This document shows, one piece after another, positions 1-10,200 of a stretch of DNA of 19,750 nt (position 1 is the first letter of the stretch; every line of letters begins with the position of its first letter). The notes beneath the pieces were generated by a model, which saw only the letters and a list, made by a program, of their open reading frames with translations, had not been told where the DNA came from and did no database searches. Made by a program: the position numbers and the translations under genes. The DNA comes from a bacterium (GTDB lineage: Bacteria; Bacillota; Clostridia; Oscillospirales; CAG-272), in assembly GCA_004558975.1 (NCBI GenBank), contig SFZB01000017.1, forward strand, positions 1 through 19,750. Direction: 5' to 3'.

Positions 1-2
1 CC

Positions 3-3000
3 GGTTTCCCGATTTATGATTTGCTGGATCAATCCACGGCAAACCCGTATAGTCAGATCACCGGCACTTTTTCGGGTACCTTTGACGGTGACGGTTACGG
101 GATCTATAACGCGTTTGCACGTTTCGATGGTGCCGGTGCGCTCTTTGCGACCGTGACAGGAACCATCAAGAACCTGAACCTGTATGGCGGTTATACTCTT
201 TTCAGGGGCGGCGCCGAGGCCGGCTCGCTCGTACAGCTGCTGCAGGGCGGTACGCTCCAGAACTGCTACTCCTCCGTCGACGTTTATTCGAAGGCAAGTG
301 CCACCGGCGGTCTTGTCGGTAAAGTGACCGGTAATCCGACGATCGAGGACTGCACTTATGCGGGCGCCATGTACGTGTTTGACAATGACGCGAAACATCA
401 GGTCGGCGGTATCGTGGCACGTGCCGAGAGTGGTATGACGATTGCCCGTTGCGCCAACTATGCGCCGATCAAAACGAAATACAGCCGTCTCGGCGGTATT
501 GTCGGTTTCTTCTATTTCAAGGATGCAACGGTTACGATGACCGACTGCGTGAACTACGGGAACCTGACCACCGAAACCACACAGAACGACGGCGGCGTCG
601 GCGGTATTGTCGGCTTGAACTATGCCAACCGCGTTAACGGCGTTGTCAACTATCTGCGGTGTGCCAACTATGGTGATATTATTGCCACAAAGACGGTGAA
701 CGCAACAGGTATCGCGGGGGAAGCCGGAAATGTAGAATCCTACAGTATCTGCGCCAACTATGGTGACGTGACCGGCGGCGCCGCTTCCGGGATCCATGGC
801 ACGGCGAACGGTATCACCATTGAGAACTGTTATTCCGAGGGTACATTCACCGCTTTGACAACCGGGGCGACCATCGGTCTGATCGCCGGTTGGATCAAGA
901 ATGGCGCCACGGTGAAGAACTGTGTCGGTACCGGTTCTGTCGCGTTACGCGGCGGTGCGAGCGGTGTCACAACGGAAGAGAACAACCAAAAATACGACGA
1001 GGGCGCGCTGGATATTGCCGCCGCCGTCGCGATTCTAAATACCGGGCTCGAAAGCGCGGTGTGGAAAGAGGGGGCTGACGGTCCCGCCATTTCGACTCTG
1101 CCGGGTGTAGACGCCGAGTACACGGTGACTTTCCGCTGGTATGACGAAACCAACACCCTGCAGGAAAATACCCAGACCGTGTCCCGCGGTGAGGCGGCAA
1201 CCGTGCCGGAAATCCCGGAGTATGTCGAGGGCAGAGGCTATTTCTCCACGTGGAGCACGGATCGGTACCAGACGGTGACGAGCCATCTGACGGTAGACGC
1301 GATCTACGCGGCGAAGATTACGATCACCTTCCTCCCCGAGACGGGTGACGAGCCGATCGGTTCGGTCGAGGTGCTCGTCGGCCATCCCATCACGGCGCCG
1401 GATGCGCCCGAGAAAGAGGGCTATCGCTTTGATACCTGGTTCCCGAAGCCGGAATCGCTGACCGAGAGCGGCAGCGTGCGTGCTACCTACATAAAGGTTT
1501 GGACGGTGCGGTTCTTCCAGCCGGACGGCACGACACAGATTGGGGACGCACAGATCATTGATAACGGAAAATCCGCGACGGCACCGGCTGCATCTGCGGT
1601 AGAGGCACCTTTCGGTCTGCGATTCTCCGGGTGGGATAAAGATTATCTCGCAGTGACCTCCGATCTAGATGTGACGGCGGTTTTGGCCAATACGGATGTC
1701 TTTACGGTCAACTATTACGATACGGACGGCACGACGCTCCTGCACACTGAGCAGGTCATGTCCGGCGACAGCGCGGCCGGCTTTACGCCTGCGGCACGCG
1801 ATGGCTACAGTTTCATTGGTTGGAGCGGCAGCCTGTCCTCCATTCGGGAGGACACGAACGTGACCGCTATATGGCTCTCGAACGAAGTCTCGGCATGGGA
1901 CGGCTCCTCCGTGTCGGACACCCTTACGGGGACCGGCACCAAGGACGACCCGTATCTGATTACCTCCGCGGAAGACTTCATTTGTTATATGAATCACGCG
2001 GAGACTTATGCTGCCGCCGGTACTTATGCGAAACAGACGGCAGATATTGACCTGAATAACAAAGCCTATCAGACGCTCGCAACCGTTGCGGGTACTTATG
2101 ACGGCGCCGGACATACCATTTTCCGCCTGAAAGCAGGCGGCGGTTATCAAAGAGCATCTATGTTTGATACCGTGACAGGGACGATTAAAAACCTGACCGT
2201 GTTCGGCGGTAACGTGGTAGCAAACAATACCAGCGGCTCTGCGATTTGCTTAACGCTAAACGGCGGTACGATCGAGAACTGCCATGTAAAGAGCACGAAG
2301 GTGACGGCAGGTATGGCAAGCGGGCTTGTCGATACCGTTTCCGGCGGTGCCGTCATCAGAAACTGTTCCATGGACGGTGAATTTAACTGTTTCATGACCT
2401 ATGGCAGCAAAAATGCCCGTGTCGCCGGTATTGCCGGATATATTCCGAACGGCGAGAGTGCAACCATCGAGAATTGTGTCAACTATGCAAGCATGTCGAT
2501 GACGGGGAGCGGGCTGCCCACTTTCGGCGGTATTTTCGCGAGTGCATCCAACAGTAAAATCGTGACGGCGCTGACGATCCGTAACTGTACGAACTACGGC
2601 AGAATCACACAAACCAACGGTTCTGCGGATAACGGTGTCGGCGGTATTCTCGGTAGCGCTTATCGCCTGCTGACGCTCGTGATCGAGGGGTGCACCAACT
2701 ACGGTGAGATTCAGGCGACCACGAACGCCGGCGGTATCCTCGGGCGTTCGAACTGGGGGGCGACCAATAAAAGCACGCCGATTGCCATTAGCGGTTGTGC
2801 CAACTTCGGAGCGGTGAAGGTTTCCGGCGACAACGCCGGCGGCATCGTCGGCGCCCACATCAATGTGCAGTGCGGCATCGTTCTGACCAGCTGCGCCAAT
2901 TACGGGGACGTTTCCGCCGCGAACAATGTCGGCGGCCTTGTCGGGTACAACAATTCGGAGCGTAAAGATGGGGATCCCCAAAAAGATCAGCCGTTGACTT

Positions 3001-6000
3001 TGCTGAACTGCTATGTAAAATGCGCGGTGACGGCATCGGGCAATTATGCCGGTCTTGCCGTCGGGCTCCATAAGGTCACGGACAATACGGTTGCCCTGAC
3101 GCTGACAAACTGCGTCCTGACCGGTACGGTCAACGCCGCATCCGGCGCCGCCGCTATTCTCGGCTGCATCGGTACGACTGTCGCCGCGACGGAACCGACA
3201 GTGACCCTTACCAATGTCTTTGTGCGGGCGACTGTCGCGGTCCCATCCGATGCGAAAGCTGCGACGCTGATTGGCGGCGCCGCCGAGGCAATTGTGACGG
3301 GTGTCAACCTGACAGTAACGGATTCCCGTTTCGCTGTCAGTGTGGTCATCGGGACGGCAGTTGCAAACCCTGTGACCTATTATGACGGTACCGGCGCCGG
3401 TGTGACGACCGCACTGACCGCGCTCGGTGCTGATGACCTGACCGATTCGACGGTGCGGGATCTGCTGAACATCTATGCAAAAGGCAACGGCCTGATGACG
3501 TGGATGCAGGGGAATGTGGCGCCCGAACTGCGCGACTTCTACAAGTGGCCCGTGGAAATCACGAACAGAAGCAAACTGTCTCACGCATGGACGGGAGAAG
3601 AGCTTGCTGTTCTGGCAAGGGCTCTCCGTGCGGATATTGACCGCATCGAGGTTATTTACTATCGCCTGTCCGACCTTGAAACACCGCTCGACGGCATTCC
3701 GACGGCGGCGGGCAAGTATAAAGCGGTCCTGCATCTCTACGATGCGGATGGCAAGGAACTGGACGTGGGGAATGATTTCTCCTGCGAGTTTGAGATTACC
3801 AAGGCAAAGACAGAGATCGTCACCGACTTCTCCGGCTTCACGAAGAGAGACGACGGCACGTACTCGATCGAATACACGGGCAATCAGGTTCTGCCGGGCG
3901 CCTCTTTGCGGAACCTTGTGAATGACAAGAGCATTTCGGGAGCAACGATTGTCGGCGTGGTGACCAAGGACGGCGTGACGGTGACGGCAATCGAGCCCGG
4001 TATTTATGTCATCACGTTCACGTTCGCAGGTGATGAGAACTGCGAAGCCGCCGAGGCGTCCTTCACATTTGAGATCGTTAAGAAAAAGATTACCTATCCC
4101 GAGAACAAGTGGACGGCGAACGGTACGGATATTCTCGCGGACGGTGCAGAACTCGAATACAATTGCATCGAGCAGATCCTCCGACTCGCAGGGCTTGACG
4201 AGAGCATTTTCGAGGTCATCTATTCGCAGAACGCGGCGACTGTTCCCGGTGCTGCCATGACGGCGACGGCGACGGTTTCGCTCCGCGCGGGTGCCGAGGG
4301 GCGCTACATCCTCGAGGGCGAGGCGCCCACCTACACGATTACGTGGTCGATCGTCAAGGCGTCCGTAAAGATCATTGTGGTCCGCGACGCAGCGGACGTC
4401 GGGACGGAAGTGAAGTTCGCCGACGACCGGTACGAATTTACGGGCAGTGAAGAAACGTTCTACGTCGTTTTCGTTGACGGGGCAGGTAACATTCTCGGCA
4501 CCCCCGCCGAGAACACGATCGTGATCGGCGGCGCCGGCTTGCTTGAACGTACCTTTACCTATGGCGGCGACGAGAATTATCGGGAAACAACGCAGACGCT
4601 GACCATCACGGTGCAGCCGAAAAATCTCGGAGAAAACGGCGGTACGCATGCAGATCTGAACCGCACGTATGACGGCACGAAAACGACGTTTGCCCCCGAT
4701 TTCGGTAATGCCCCCGAAGGCACGACATGGGCAGAGGTCTACGAGACGCTTCTGGAGCGCAAAAACGGCGACACCTATGAGAAAGTCACCGAGGCAATCC
4801 GCGGCGGCACCTATCGTGTGACCTTTACCCGCCTGACGGCAGACGGCAACTACAAGGCGGCCTTCACCGTCACCTTTACGATTGCACGTGCTACGGCGAC
4901 CGTGACCCCGCCCGCCACCGGCTGGACGAAGGACGGCGATACGTGGACAATTGTCTTCGACAGACGGGATCATGCCTTCATCGTTTCGTCGGATTCCGAC
5001 GCGACGCCGGAGGTAACGTATGACCGCGACGGCAAGGCGGACCTGCCGAATGTCGTAGGTTCCTACACCGTGACCGTCACGCTTGCCGAGACGGATAACT
5101 ACGAAGCACTGCAGGTCACATTCAATGTTCGCGTGGATCAAAAAGTGATTCCGACCGTGCCGACGGGCTCCGCCCTCTGGAACTACAAGGGATCCTTCAC
5201 CTATGACGGCACGGAAATGACGGTTGCCGCGCTCGACGCGTACCTCGCGGAATGGGGCGATTACCTCAGTTTCCTGTATGACAATGCGGCAAACACCCGT
5301 GTGGGTACCTACACGGCGACGCTGACGCTGACCCTGAAAGACACGATTAACACCCGGTTTGAGGAGGATGCGACGGCGACACAGGTCGTCCGCACGCTCG
5401 AGTGGACGATTGCGAAGCGCGTGCTGTCGGTGGACGGCGTGACGCTCGATGATATCTCCGGCGTCTATAACGGCGCGGCGTACACGGTCGAGGTGACGCT
5501 CCCCTCCGGGCTCAGCGCATGGGTGAACGTTCATTATGAATGGAGCCTTGACGGTACGACCTACACGGGCAAGGTGATTGATGTAGGCGTCTACTCCGTT
5601 GTCGCGGTTCTGACGCTGAAGGATGACTGCACCGAGTTCTCGAACGGCGCGACGGAATACCGTACGTCGGCGGCAACTGTGGAGATCACCCAAAACGAAG
5701 CGGAGATCGGCGGCGGCGATCGCTCCCTGACCTATAACGGTGAGGTAGTTGACCCGCTGACCGGGTTGACTCTGACCGGCTCCGACGGAACCGTGTTCAC
5801 GATTGCGGATTACCTGACCGTCGCGTTGACGAAGGACGGCAAGCGTGTGGCGGAGATGAAGGATGCCGGTGTGTACCGCGTGACCGTTTCCGTTTCCGAT
5901 GATCCGAATGTGACAGCGGAATCCTTCACGTTTACGGTGACGGTCAACCGTGCGACCTACTCGGTCGACGGCAAGATTACCGTCGTCGGCGATACGACCT

Positions 6001-6998
6001 ACATCGCCGGTAAGGCAGGAGAGATCAACCTGCGTGTGGCGTTGACAGGCGCCGACGGCGTGACCGTCCGCGTAGACGATACACGGCTGCCCGAATTGCC
6101 GAACACGCCCGGTCAGCACATCGTGAAGTTCTATCTGATCGGCTCTGACAACTATGAGCCGCTTGCGGCATACGAAGTGGAAGTCACGGTCAAACAGGCG
6201 GTGGCAAAAGATGACGGATACAAAGATATCAGCATCATCTATGACGATGGCGCAGATCCCGAGATCCGATTTGAGATCGTGGAGAACGAAGTGGACGATG
6301 ATGTCAAGAATCTGCTTCTTGATTCTGCGTCGCTCGGGCTCAATATCGTGCATCCGAAACTTGCCGGTCTCTATCGCTACACGTTCAAAGATGCCGATGG
6401 TAATGCGGTGAAATACAGCGACATCGGTGAGATTTCGGTCGTCATCACACTCCCGAAACGCTATCAGGGCTATGATAAGGCGGCGCTGTTCGACGAGATT
6501 TCCGTTGTCAGCGTGACCTATAAGAAGGGCATCGCCGCCAAACTGACGGTTGAAAAAGCCGCTAACGTCATTTATGACGCGGAAGCCGGAACGCTTACCT
6601 TCAAGGTAGCGGGACCCGATGTGGCATACGGTTATGTCCGCGAGGCGAGCCCCGTGGCAACCTACGTGACGCTCGGCCTCGGCGGTGTTGCGCTCGTCGC
6701 TGTGATCGTTCTTACGGTGGTCCGTATCGTCGGTACTGCCCGCCGTACGCGTCCCGAGGGACCCGATACTCCGGACGGCAGCGACGCCGGCTTCGGCGGA
6801 TACGGTGACGGAGCGGATACGCCCGACGCAGGCGATTTCTATGGCGAGAGTGACGCATATGCGCCCGACACGTATTCCGACGGCACGGAAGAAGTACCCG
6901 TCGACGCAGAACCGACAACCGAAGAGCCTGCGGAGGAAATGCCCGTCCCGGATGAAATGCCAACCCCCGACGAAGAGACGCCTCACGAAGAAGCGTAA
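3..6998 (+). CDS. Giant GLUG / InlB-repeat / MBG surface protein, membrane-anchored (5' partial)
   Basis: The frame is open to the left edge (codons from base 3), so the true start and any signal peptide lie outside. A TTG at 21 is only the first start-like codon. Residues here are counted from 21 (2,325 aa). About 1-330 are GLUG-type repeats (GGIVG followed by NCxNYG-like turns), suggesting a beta-helix. About 366-620 hold four InlB/Flg_new-like repeats (VTFRWYD, then GYRFDTW/FSGW). About 642-1177 are a second GLUG block opening with DPYLITSAEDF. About 1190-2070 hold some ten MBG/Ig-like modules, most of the later ones about 88 aa apart and marked by YDGT/YNG turns. A hydrophobic helix near 2214-2236 is followed by RRTR and an acidic tail of about 85 residues without Lys or Arg. 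These families are known in bacterial surface and adhesion proteins; the ligand is not inferable. No LPXTG motif is present. A strong terminator follows the stop. The architecture resembles the protein at 7257. Confidence 0.9.
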   Translation, partial: GFPIYDLLDQSTANPYSQITGTFSGTFDGDGYGIYNAFARFDGAGALFATVTGTIKNLNLYGGYTLFRGGAEAGSLVQLLQGGTLQNCYSSVDVYSKASATGGLVGKVTGNPTIEDCTYAGAMYVFDNDAKHQVGGIVARAESGMTIARCANYAPIKTKYSRLGGIVGFFYFKDATVTMTDCVNYGNLTTETTQNDGGVGGIVGLNYANRVNGVVNYLRCANYGDIIATKTVNATGIAGEAGNVESYSICANYGDVTGGAASGIHGTANGITIENCYSEGTFTALTTGATIGLIAGWIKNGATVKNCVGTGSVALRGGASGVTTEENNQKYDEGALDIAAAVAILNTGLESAVWKEGADGPAISTLPGVDAEYTVTFRWYDETNTLQENTQTVSRGEAATVPEIPEYVEGRGYFSTWSTDRYQTVTSHLTVDAIYAAKITITFLPETGDEPIGSVEVLVGHPITAPDAPEKEGYRFDTWFPKPESLTESGSVRATYIKVWTVRFFQPDGTTQIGDAQIIDNGKSATAPAASAVEAPFGLRFSGWDKDYLAVTSDLDVTAVLANTDVFTVNYYDTDGTTLLHTEQVMSGDSAAGFTPAARDGYSFIGWSGSLSSIREDTNVTAIWLSNEVSAWDGSSVSDTLTGTGTKDDPYLITSAEDFICYMNHAETYAAAGTYAKQTADIDLNNKAYQTLATVAGTYDGAGHTIFRLKAGGGYQRASMFDTVTGTIKNLTVFGGNVVANNTSGSAICLTLNGGTIENCHVKSTKVTAGMASGLVDTVSGGAVIRNCSMDGEFNCFMTYGSKNARVAGIAGYIPNGESATIENCVNYASMSMTGSGLPTFGGIFASASNSKIVTALTIRNCTNYGRITQTNGSADNGVGGILGSAYRLLTLVIEGCTNYGEIQATTNAGGILGRSNWGATNKSTPIAISGCANFGAVKVSGDNAGGIVGAHINVQCGIVLTSCANYGDVSAANNVGGLVGYNNSERKDGDPQKDQPLTLLNCYVKCAVTASGNYAGLAVGLHKVTDNTVALTLTNCVLTGTVNAASGAAAILGCIGTTVAATEPTVTLTNVFVRATVAVPSDAKAATLIGGAAEAIVTGVNLTVTDSRFAVSVVIGTAVANPVTYYDGTGAGVTTALTALGADDLTDSTVRDLLNIYAKGNGLMTWMQGNVAPELRDFYKWPVEITNRSKLSHAWTGEELAVLARALRADIDRIEVIYYRLSDLETPLDGIPTAAGKYKAVLHLYDADGKELDVGNDFSCEFEITKAKTEIVTDFSGFTKRDDGTYSIEYTGNQVLPGASLRNLVNDKSISGATIVGVVTKDGVTVTAIEPGIYVITFTFAGDENCEAAEASFTFEIVKKKITYPENKWTANGTDILADGAELEYNCIEQILRLAGLDESIFEVIYSQNAATVPGAAMTATATVSLRAGAEGRYILEGEAPTYTITWSIVKASVKIIVVRDAADVGTEVKFADDRYEFTGSEETFYVVFVDGAGNILGTPAENTIVIGGAGLLERTFTYGGDENYRETTQTLTITVQPKNLGENGGTHADLNRTYDGTKTTFAPDFGNAPEGTTWAEVYETLLERKNGDTYEKVTEAIRGGTYRVTFTRLTADGNYKAAFTVTFTIARATATVTPPATGWTKDGDTWTIVFDRRDHAFIVSSDSDATPEVTYDRDGKADLPNVVGSYTVTVTLAETDNYEALQVTFNVRVDQKVIPTVPTGSALWNYKGSFTYDGTEMTVAALDAYLAEWGDYLSFLYDNAANTRVGTYTATLTLTLKDTINTRFEEDATATQVVRTLEWTIAKRVLSVDGVTLDDISGVYNGAAYTVEVTLPSGLSAWVNVHYEWSLDGTTYTGKVIDVGVYSVVAVLTLKDDCTEFSNGATEYRTSAATVEITQNEAEIGGGDRSLTYNGEVVDPLTGLTLTGSDGTVFTIADYLTVALTKDGKRVAEMKDAGVYRVTVSVSDDPNVTAESFTFTVTVNRATYSVDGKITVVGDTTYIAGKAGEINLRVALTGADGVTVRVDDTRLPELPNTPGQHIVKFYLIGSDNYEPLAAYEVEVTVKQAVAKDDGYKDISIIYDDGADPEIRFEIVENEVDDDVKNLLLDSASLGLNIVHPKLAGLYRYTFKDADGNAVKYSDIGEISVVITLPKRYQGYDKAALFDEISVVSVTYKKGIAAKLTVEKAANVIYDAEAGTLTFKVAGPDVAYGYVREASPVATYVTLGLGGVALVAVIVLTVVRIVGTARRTRPEGPDTPDGSDAGFGGYGDGADTPDAGDFYGESDAYAPDTYSDGTEEVPVDAEPTTEEPAEEMPVPDEMPTPDEETPHEEA

Positions 6999-7019
6999 AG
7001 CACAAATCCATAGAACTTG

Positions 7020-7048
7020 CCCCCGCGCTACGGCGCGGGGGTCTTTTT
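7020..7048 (+). terminator. Rho-independent terminator of the giant surface protein gene
   Basis: A perfect 9-bp stem (7020-7028 with 7033-7041, CCCCCGCGC/GCGCGGGGG) closes a TACG loop. In RNA this is a cUACGg tetraloop of the very stable UNCG class. The stem is followed by TCTTTTT, and it begins 22 bases after the TAA at 6996-6998. Confidence 0.93.
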
Positions 7049-7192
7049 CGGTTGCATCGCCTCCAGGGGAGAATTGCCGCGGCTGAGAGGACACCTCAAA
7101 GCGCTTTGGCGTTATCCACAAGCACCTGTTCGGCACTTTGTGGAAAGTGAACACCCCTGCCGGGCGAAAAGCGGAGAAGGGCGTTTTTGCGC

Positions 7193-7222
7193 TTGCAAAC
7201 GGGGAGAAAAATATAGTAAAAT
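7193..7222 (+). promoter_or_regulatory. Candidate sigma-A promoter for the second surface protein
   Basis: TTGCAA (7193-7198; 4 of 6 matches to TTGACA) and TAAAAT (7217-7222; 5 of 6 to TATAAT) are 18 bp apart in an AT-rich patch of an otherwise GC-rich region. Transcription would start near 7229, about 28 bases before the ATG. It lies after the terminator at 7020-7048, which supports independent transcription of the downstream gene. Confidence 0.55.
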
Positions 7223-7243
7223 ATTCTATCAGTATATAGGTCC

Positions 7244-7248
7244 GGAGG
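7244..7248 (+). promoter_or_regulatory. Ribosome binding site fixing the start at 7257
   Basis: GGAGG lies 8 bases before ATG 7257. The reading frame is open back to 7017, but that stretch contains the terminator and the promoter candidate. The 7257 start also yields a proper signal peptide, so it is preferred. Confidence 0.85.
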
Positions 7249-7256
7249 ATAGGAAA

Positions 7257-10200
7257 ATGCGGCGAAATAAAGGCTGGTGCATCCTGCTTACAATATGCCT
7301 ATTGCTCGCGGCGGTGTCGGCACCGCTCGCGGGTTCGCTTGCGTTACCCGTGACATCCGGGGGAGTCGGCGGCGACACCGCAGGGAGCGACGGGTACACG
7401 CGGCTCCTCGGCGATGAGACGACGGAGACCGACGGGAGCGATGTCGCGAGCCGTGACGGTGTTCCGGATCGGCACGAGCCCATTCCAGCGGGTCTTTCCG
7501 TATGGGACGGATTTGTGCGTACGGAGGATCATTGGAATCAGGAGACGGTCGAGGCGTTTATCAACGCCTGTCCATTCGCCGGCGGTGTCGGCACCGCGAG
7601 TGACCCTTATGAGATTGCGACGCCGGAGCAGTTTGTACAGTGGATACAGCTCTGCAACTACTCGCTCGAGGATCCGACGCGGAACCGTCTGTTCCGGGAG
7701 CTTTCGTATGTTCTGACGCAAGACTTGGTTTTCAATCCCGATTTTGCGGTGACGGAGGCGGTCGCAGCCGGCACGGCATCGGGGCTTCACACGGTGCCGA
7801 CCATGACGAAAAGCTTCAGCGGCACGCTGAAGGGCGCGGGGCATCGGCTGTATAACTTCTATCAGACCAATGCAACCGGGCTCTTTTCGGAACTGTCGGG
7901 CGGAGCCACGATTTCCGGGCTCCACCTCGTGCGCGGCTATATGGGCTGCCGCCTGAATGACGCAGTTGCCGGCGGGATCGCCGCCGTATGTAACGGAAAA
8001 GTGACGGGGTGCTCCGTTTCCGCTACGCTGTCCTTCGCGAATGGCGGCGGAGGGATTGTCGGTATCATCGGGACACAGTCCGGGAGCGTCTATGCCTGCG
8101 AGTTCGCGGGCAACCTCACAGCGGACGGATTCCCGACGACACGCGGCGGCGTTGCCAAAACCGTTGTGCCGGGGAACGCGACAGGCGGCATTCTCGGCAG
8201 TTACACGACGCCGATTGTCGCCCTGCAGCTCTCGGAGTGCGTCAACCGCGGTACGGTTCGCAGCGCGGGGCGCATGGTCGGCGGCATCGTCGGCGAGATC
8301 CATAACGGCGGCTCCTCCGTCGGTGGCTTCAGCATCTCGAATTGTGTCAATTTCGGTGAAGTACAGTCGACGTATGACAAGGAGACGGACGCCTCCGACC
8401 CCACGACCGAAAAGCCCGCTTATGTCGGCGGGATCGTCGGGTATGTGAACCGTGTCCGCCGCTCGGGGAAAAAGGCTTTTACCAATGTGGCGAATTTCGG
8501 GCAAATTCACGCGCTCTCGACCGGCTCTGTCGGCGGGATCCTCGGTAGCGGGCAGGGGACGGGTGACGAGAGCGGCGTTCTCACGATGCAGTACGCCTAT
8601 CATGTCGGCACCGTGTCCGCTCCCGATCGCGTCGGCGGGCTTGTCGGCTACGCGAGCGTGCGGCTTCGCCTGACGGAGTGCGCTGTCTCCGGGCAGGTCG
8701 GCGGCGGGCGCGATGTCGGCGGTATGGTGGGACGCCTGGAGCCGCCTTCCTGGTACACATCGCCCTCCCTTCGCGTCGATCAGACACAGATGTTCGCCGA
8801 TGTGACGGCGACTTCCGGCGCGGCGGGCGGCATCGTCGGCACCTATGACGCGGGCGGTGGGGCAGAGCTGACGCTCGGCGGCGTATATGTCTCTTCTGCG
8901 GTGTCGGCGGCGTCTGCCGTCGGCGGCTGGCTCGGTGTTCTCTCGGTGAATCGCGGGGATAACGGAGAATACAGAAGCAAAACCTCACTCAAACTCAGTG
9001 CTGCCTATTCCGCTCTGGATGTTACCCTTACCGCGGGCGGCGATGGAGGAAGTAGCGGGCTGTGGTTTGGCAGGAGTACCGGGGAGGGAGAGAACATCGC
9101 CATGCCGCTCTCGGGTTCCTTCTCGGGCATCTGCGCGCGTGAGCGCGGCGATGCGGATTTCCCGCGCACGGTGCCGGGGGCGGAGGGGAGCACGACGTTT
9201 GCTTCCGCCTATTTGACGGACGGCGCCCTCTCGGATGGGACGTTACGCGATCTTCTGAATGCCCATGCCGAGGCGAACAGTTACCGCAAGTGGGAACAGA
9301 CGGCGGAGTGCCCCATGCTCCCGACGATCGCACACCTGCTCGCGCTTCCGCTTTCCCATGCGTATAACGGCGAGGAGACGAGCCTCGAAGACAATCGTTG
9401 GTCGGGCGCGACGGTCGTCGCGCGCTATTGGCGCTATGACGCCGCGCATGATACGTGGGAGCAACTCGCCGCACCGCCGAAGAGCGTCGGGCGCTACCGC
9501 GTCGAAGTCGCGGTTTTGTCTCTCAGGGCGAGCGGCGCCGTGACGCGTGAGTTTACCATTGAAAAACAGGTCTTTGACCTCTCCCGTTGCCGCTGGCCGG
9601 AAGAGACTTCTTACGAGTATATAGGAGAAGAGCAGACGGTTACGCTTCTCGGGCTCCCCGAGGTGGTGGTGCCTGTCTACGAGGGCAACCGCGCCACCGT
9701 GCGGAACACCTATACCGCGCGGCTCCTCTCCGTTGATGACCCTACCGGGAACTACGAATTTACGAACCTTGCGTCCGTTCCGACATTTACATGGAGAATC
9801 GTTGAGATTGAGATTGATTTTGCCTATGTGATGTGGCGCGGCAGTACGCCGGAGAATCAGCAACGCGCGATGACTGCGTATACAGGCGAAGAGCAGACGT
9901 TGTACCTTTACTATACAAAGAAGCCGAATATTGACCTCTCCAAAATTCTCACAATCCGTTACACGAAGGACGGTCAGACAGCAGAAGGCGGGATTCGGGC
10001 GAAGAATGTCGGAACTTACGGAGGCATTACCGCCGTCATTGCGAACGATGAACGTTTCAACAGCATCAACCCGAAGAACATACAGACCAACTATCCCGCG
10101 GTATGGGAGATTTGCAAGCGCGAGATTAACCCGGAGGACTATCTGGATTTCTCCGGCGCGGAGGACGTCCTCTACGACGGAAAAGAGCATATCGTCCGCT

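Noticed and set aside
2256..7154. A 1,632-codon open frame on the minus strand
   Set aside because: It lies in exact codon register opposite the giant surface gene, is rich in His, Arg and Asp, shows no domain, and crosses the terminator at 7020-7048. It is a by-product of TTA/CTA/TCA avoidance.
7017..7256. Extended N-terminus of the second surface protein from 7017
   Set aside because: The extension contains the upstream terminator and the promoter candidate. ATG 7257 has GGAGG at good spacing and opens a signal peptide.
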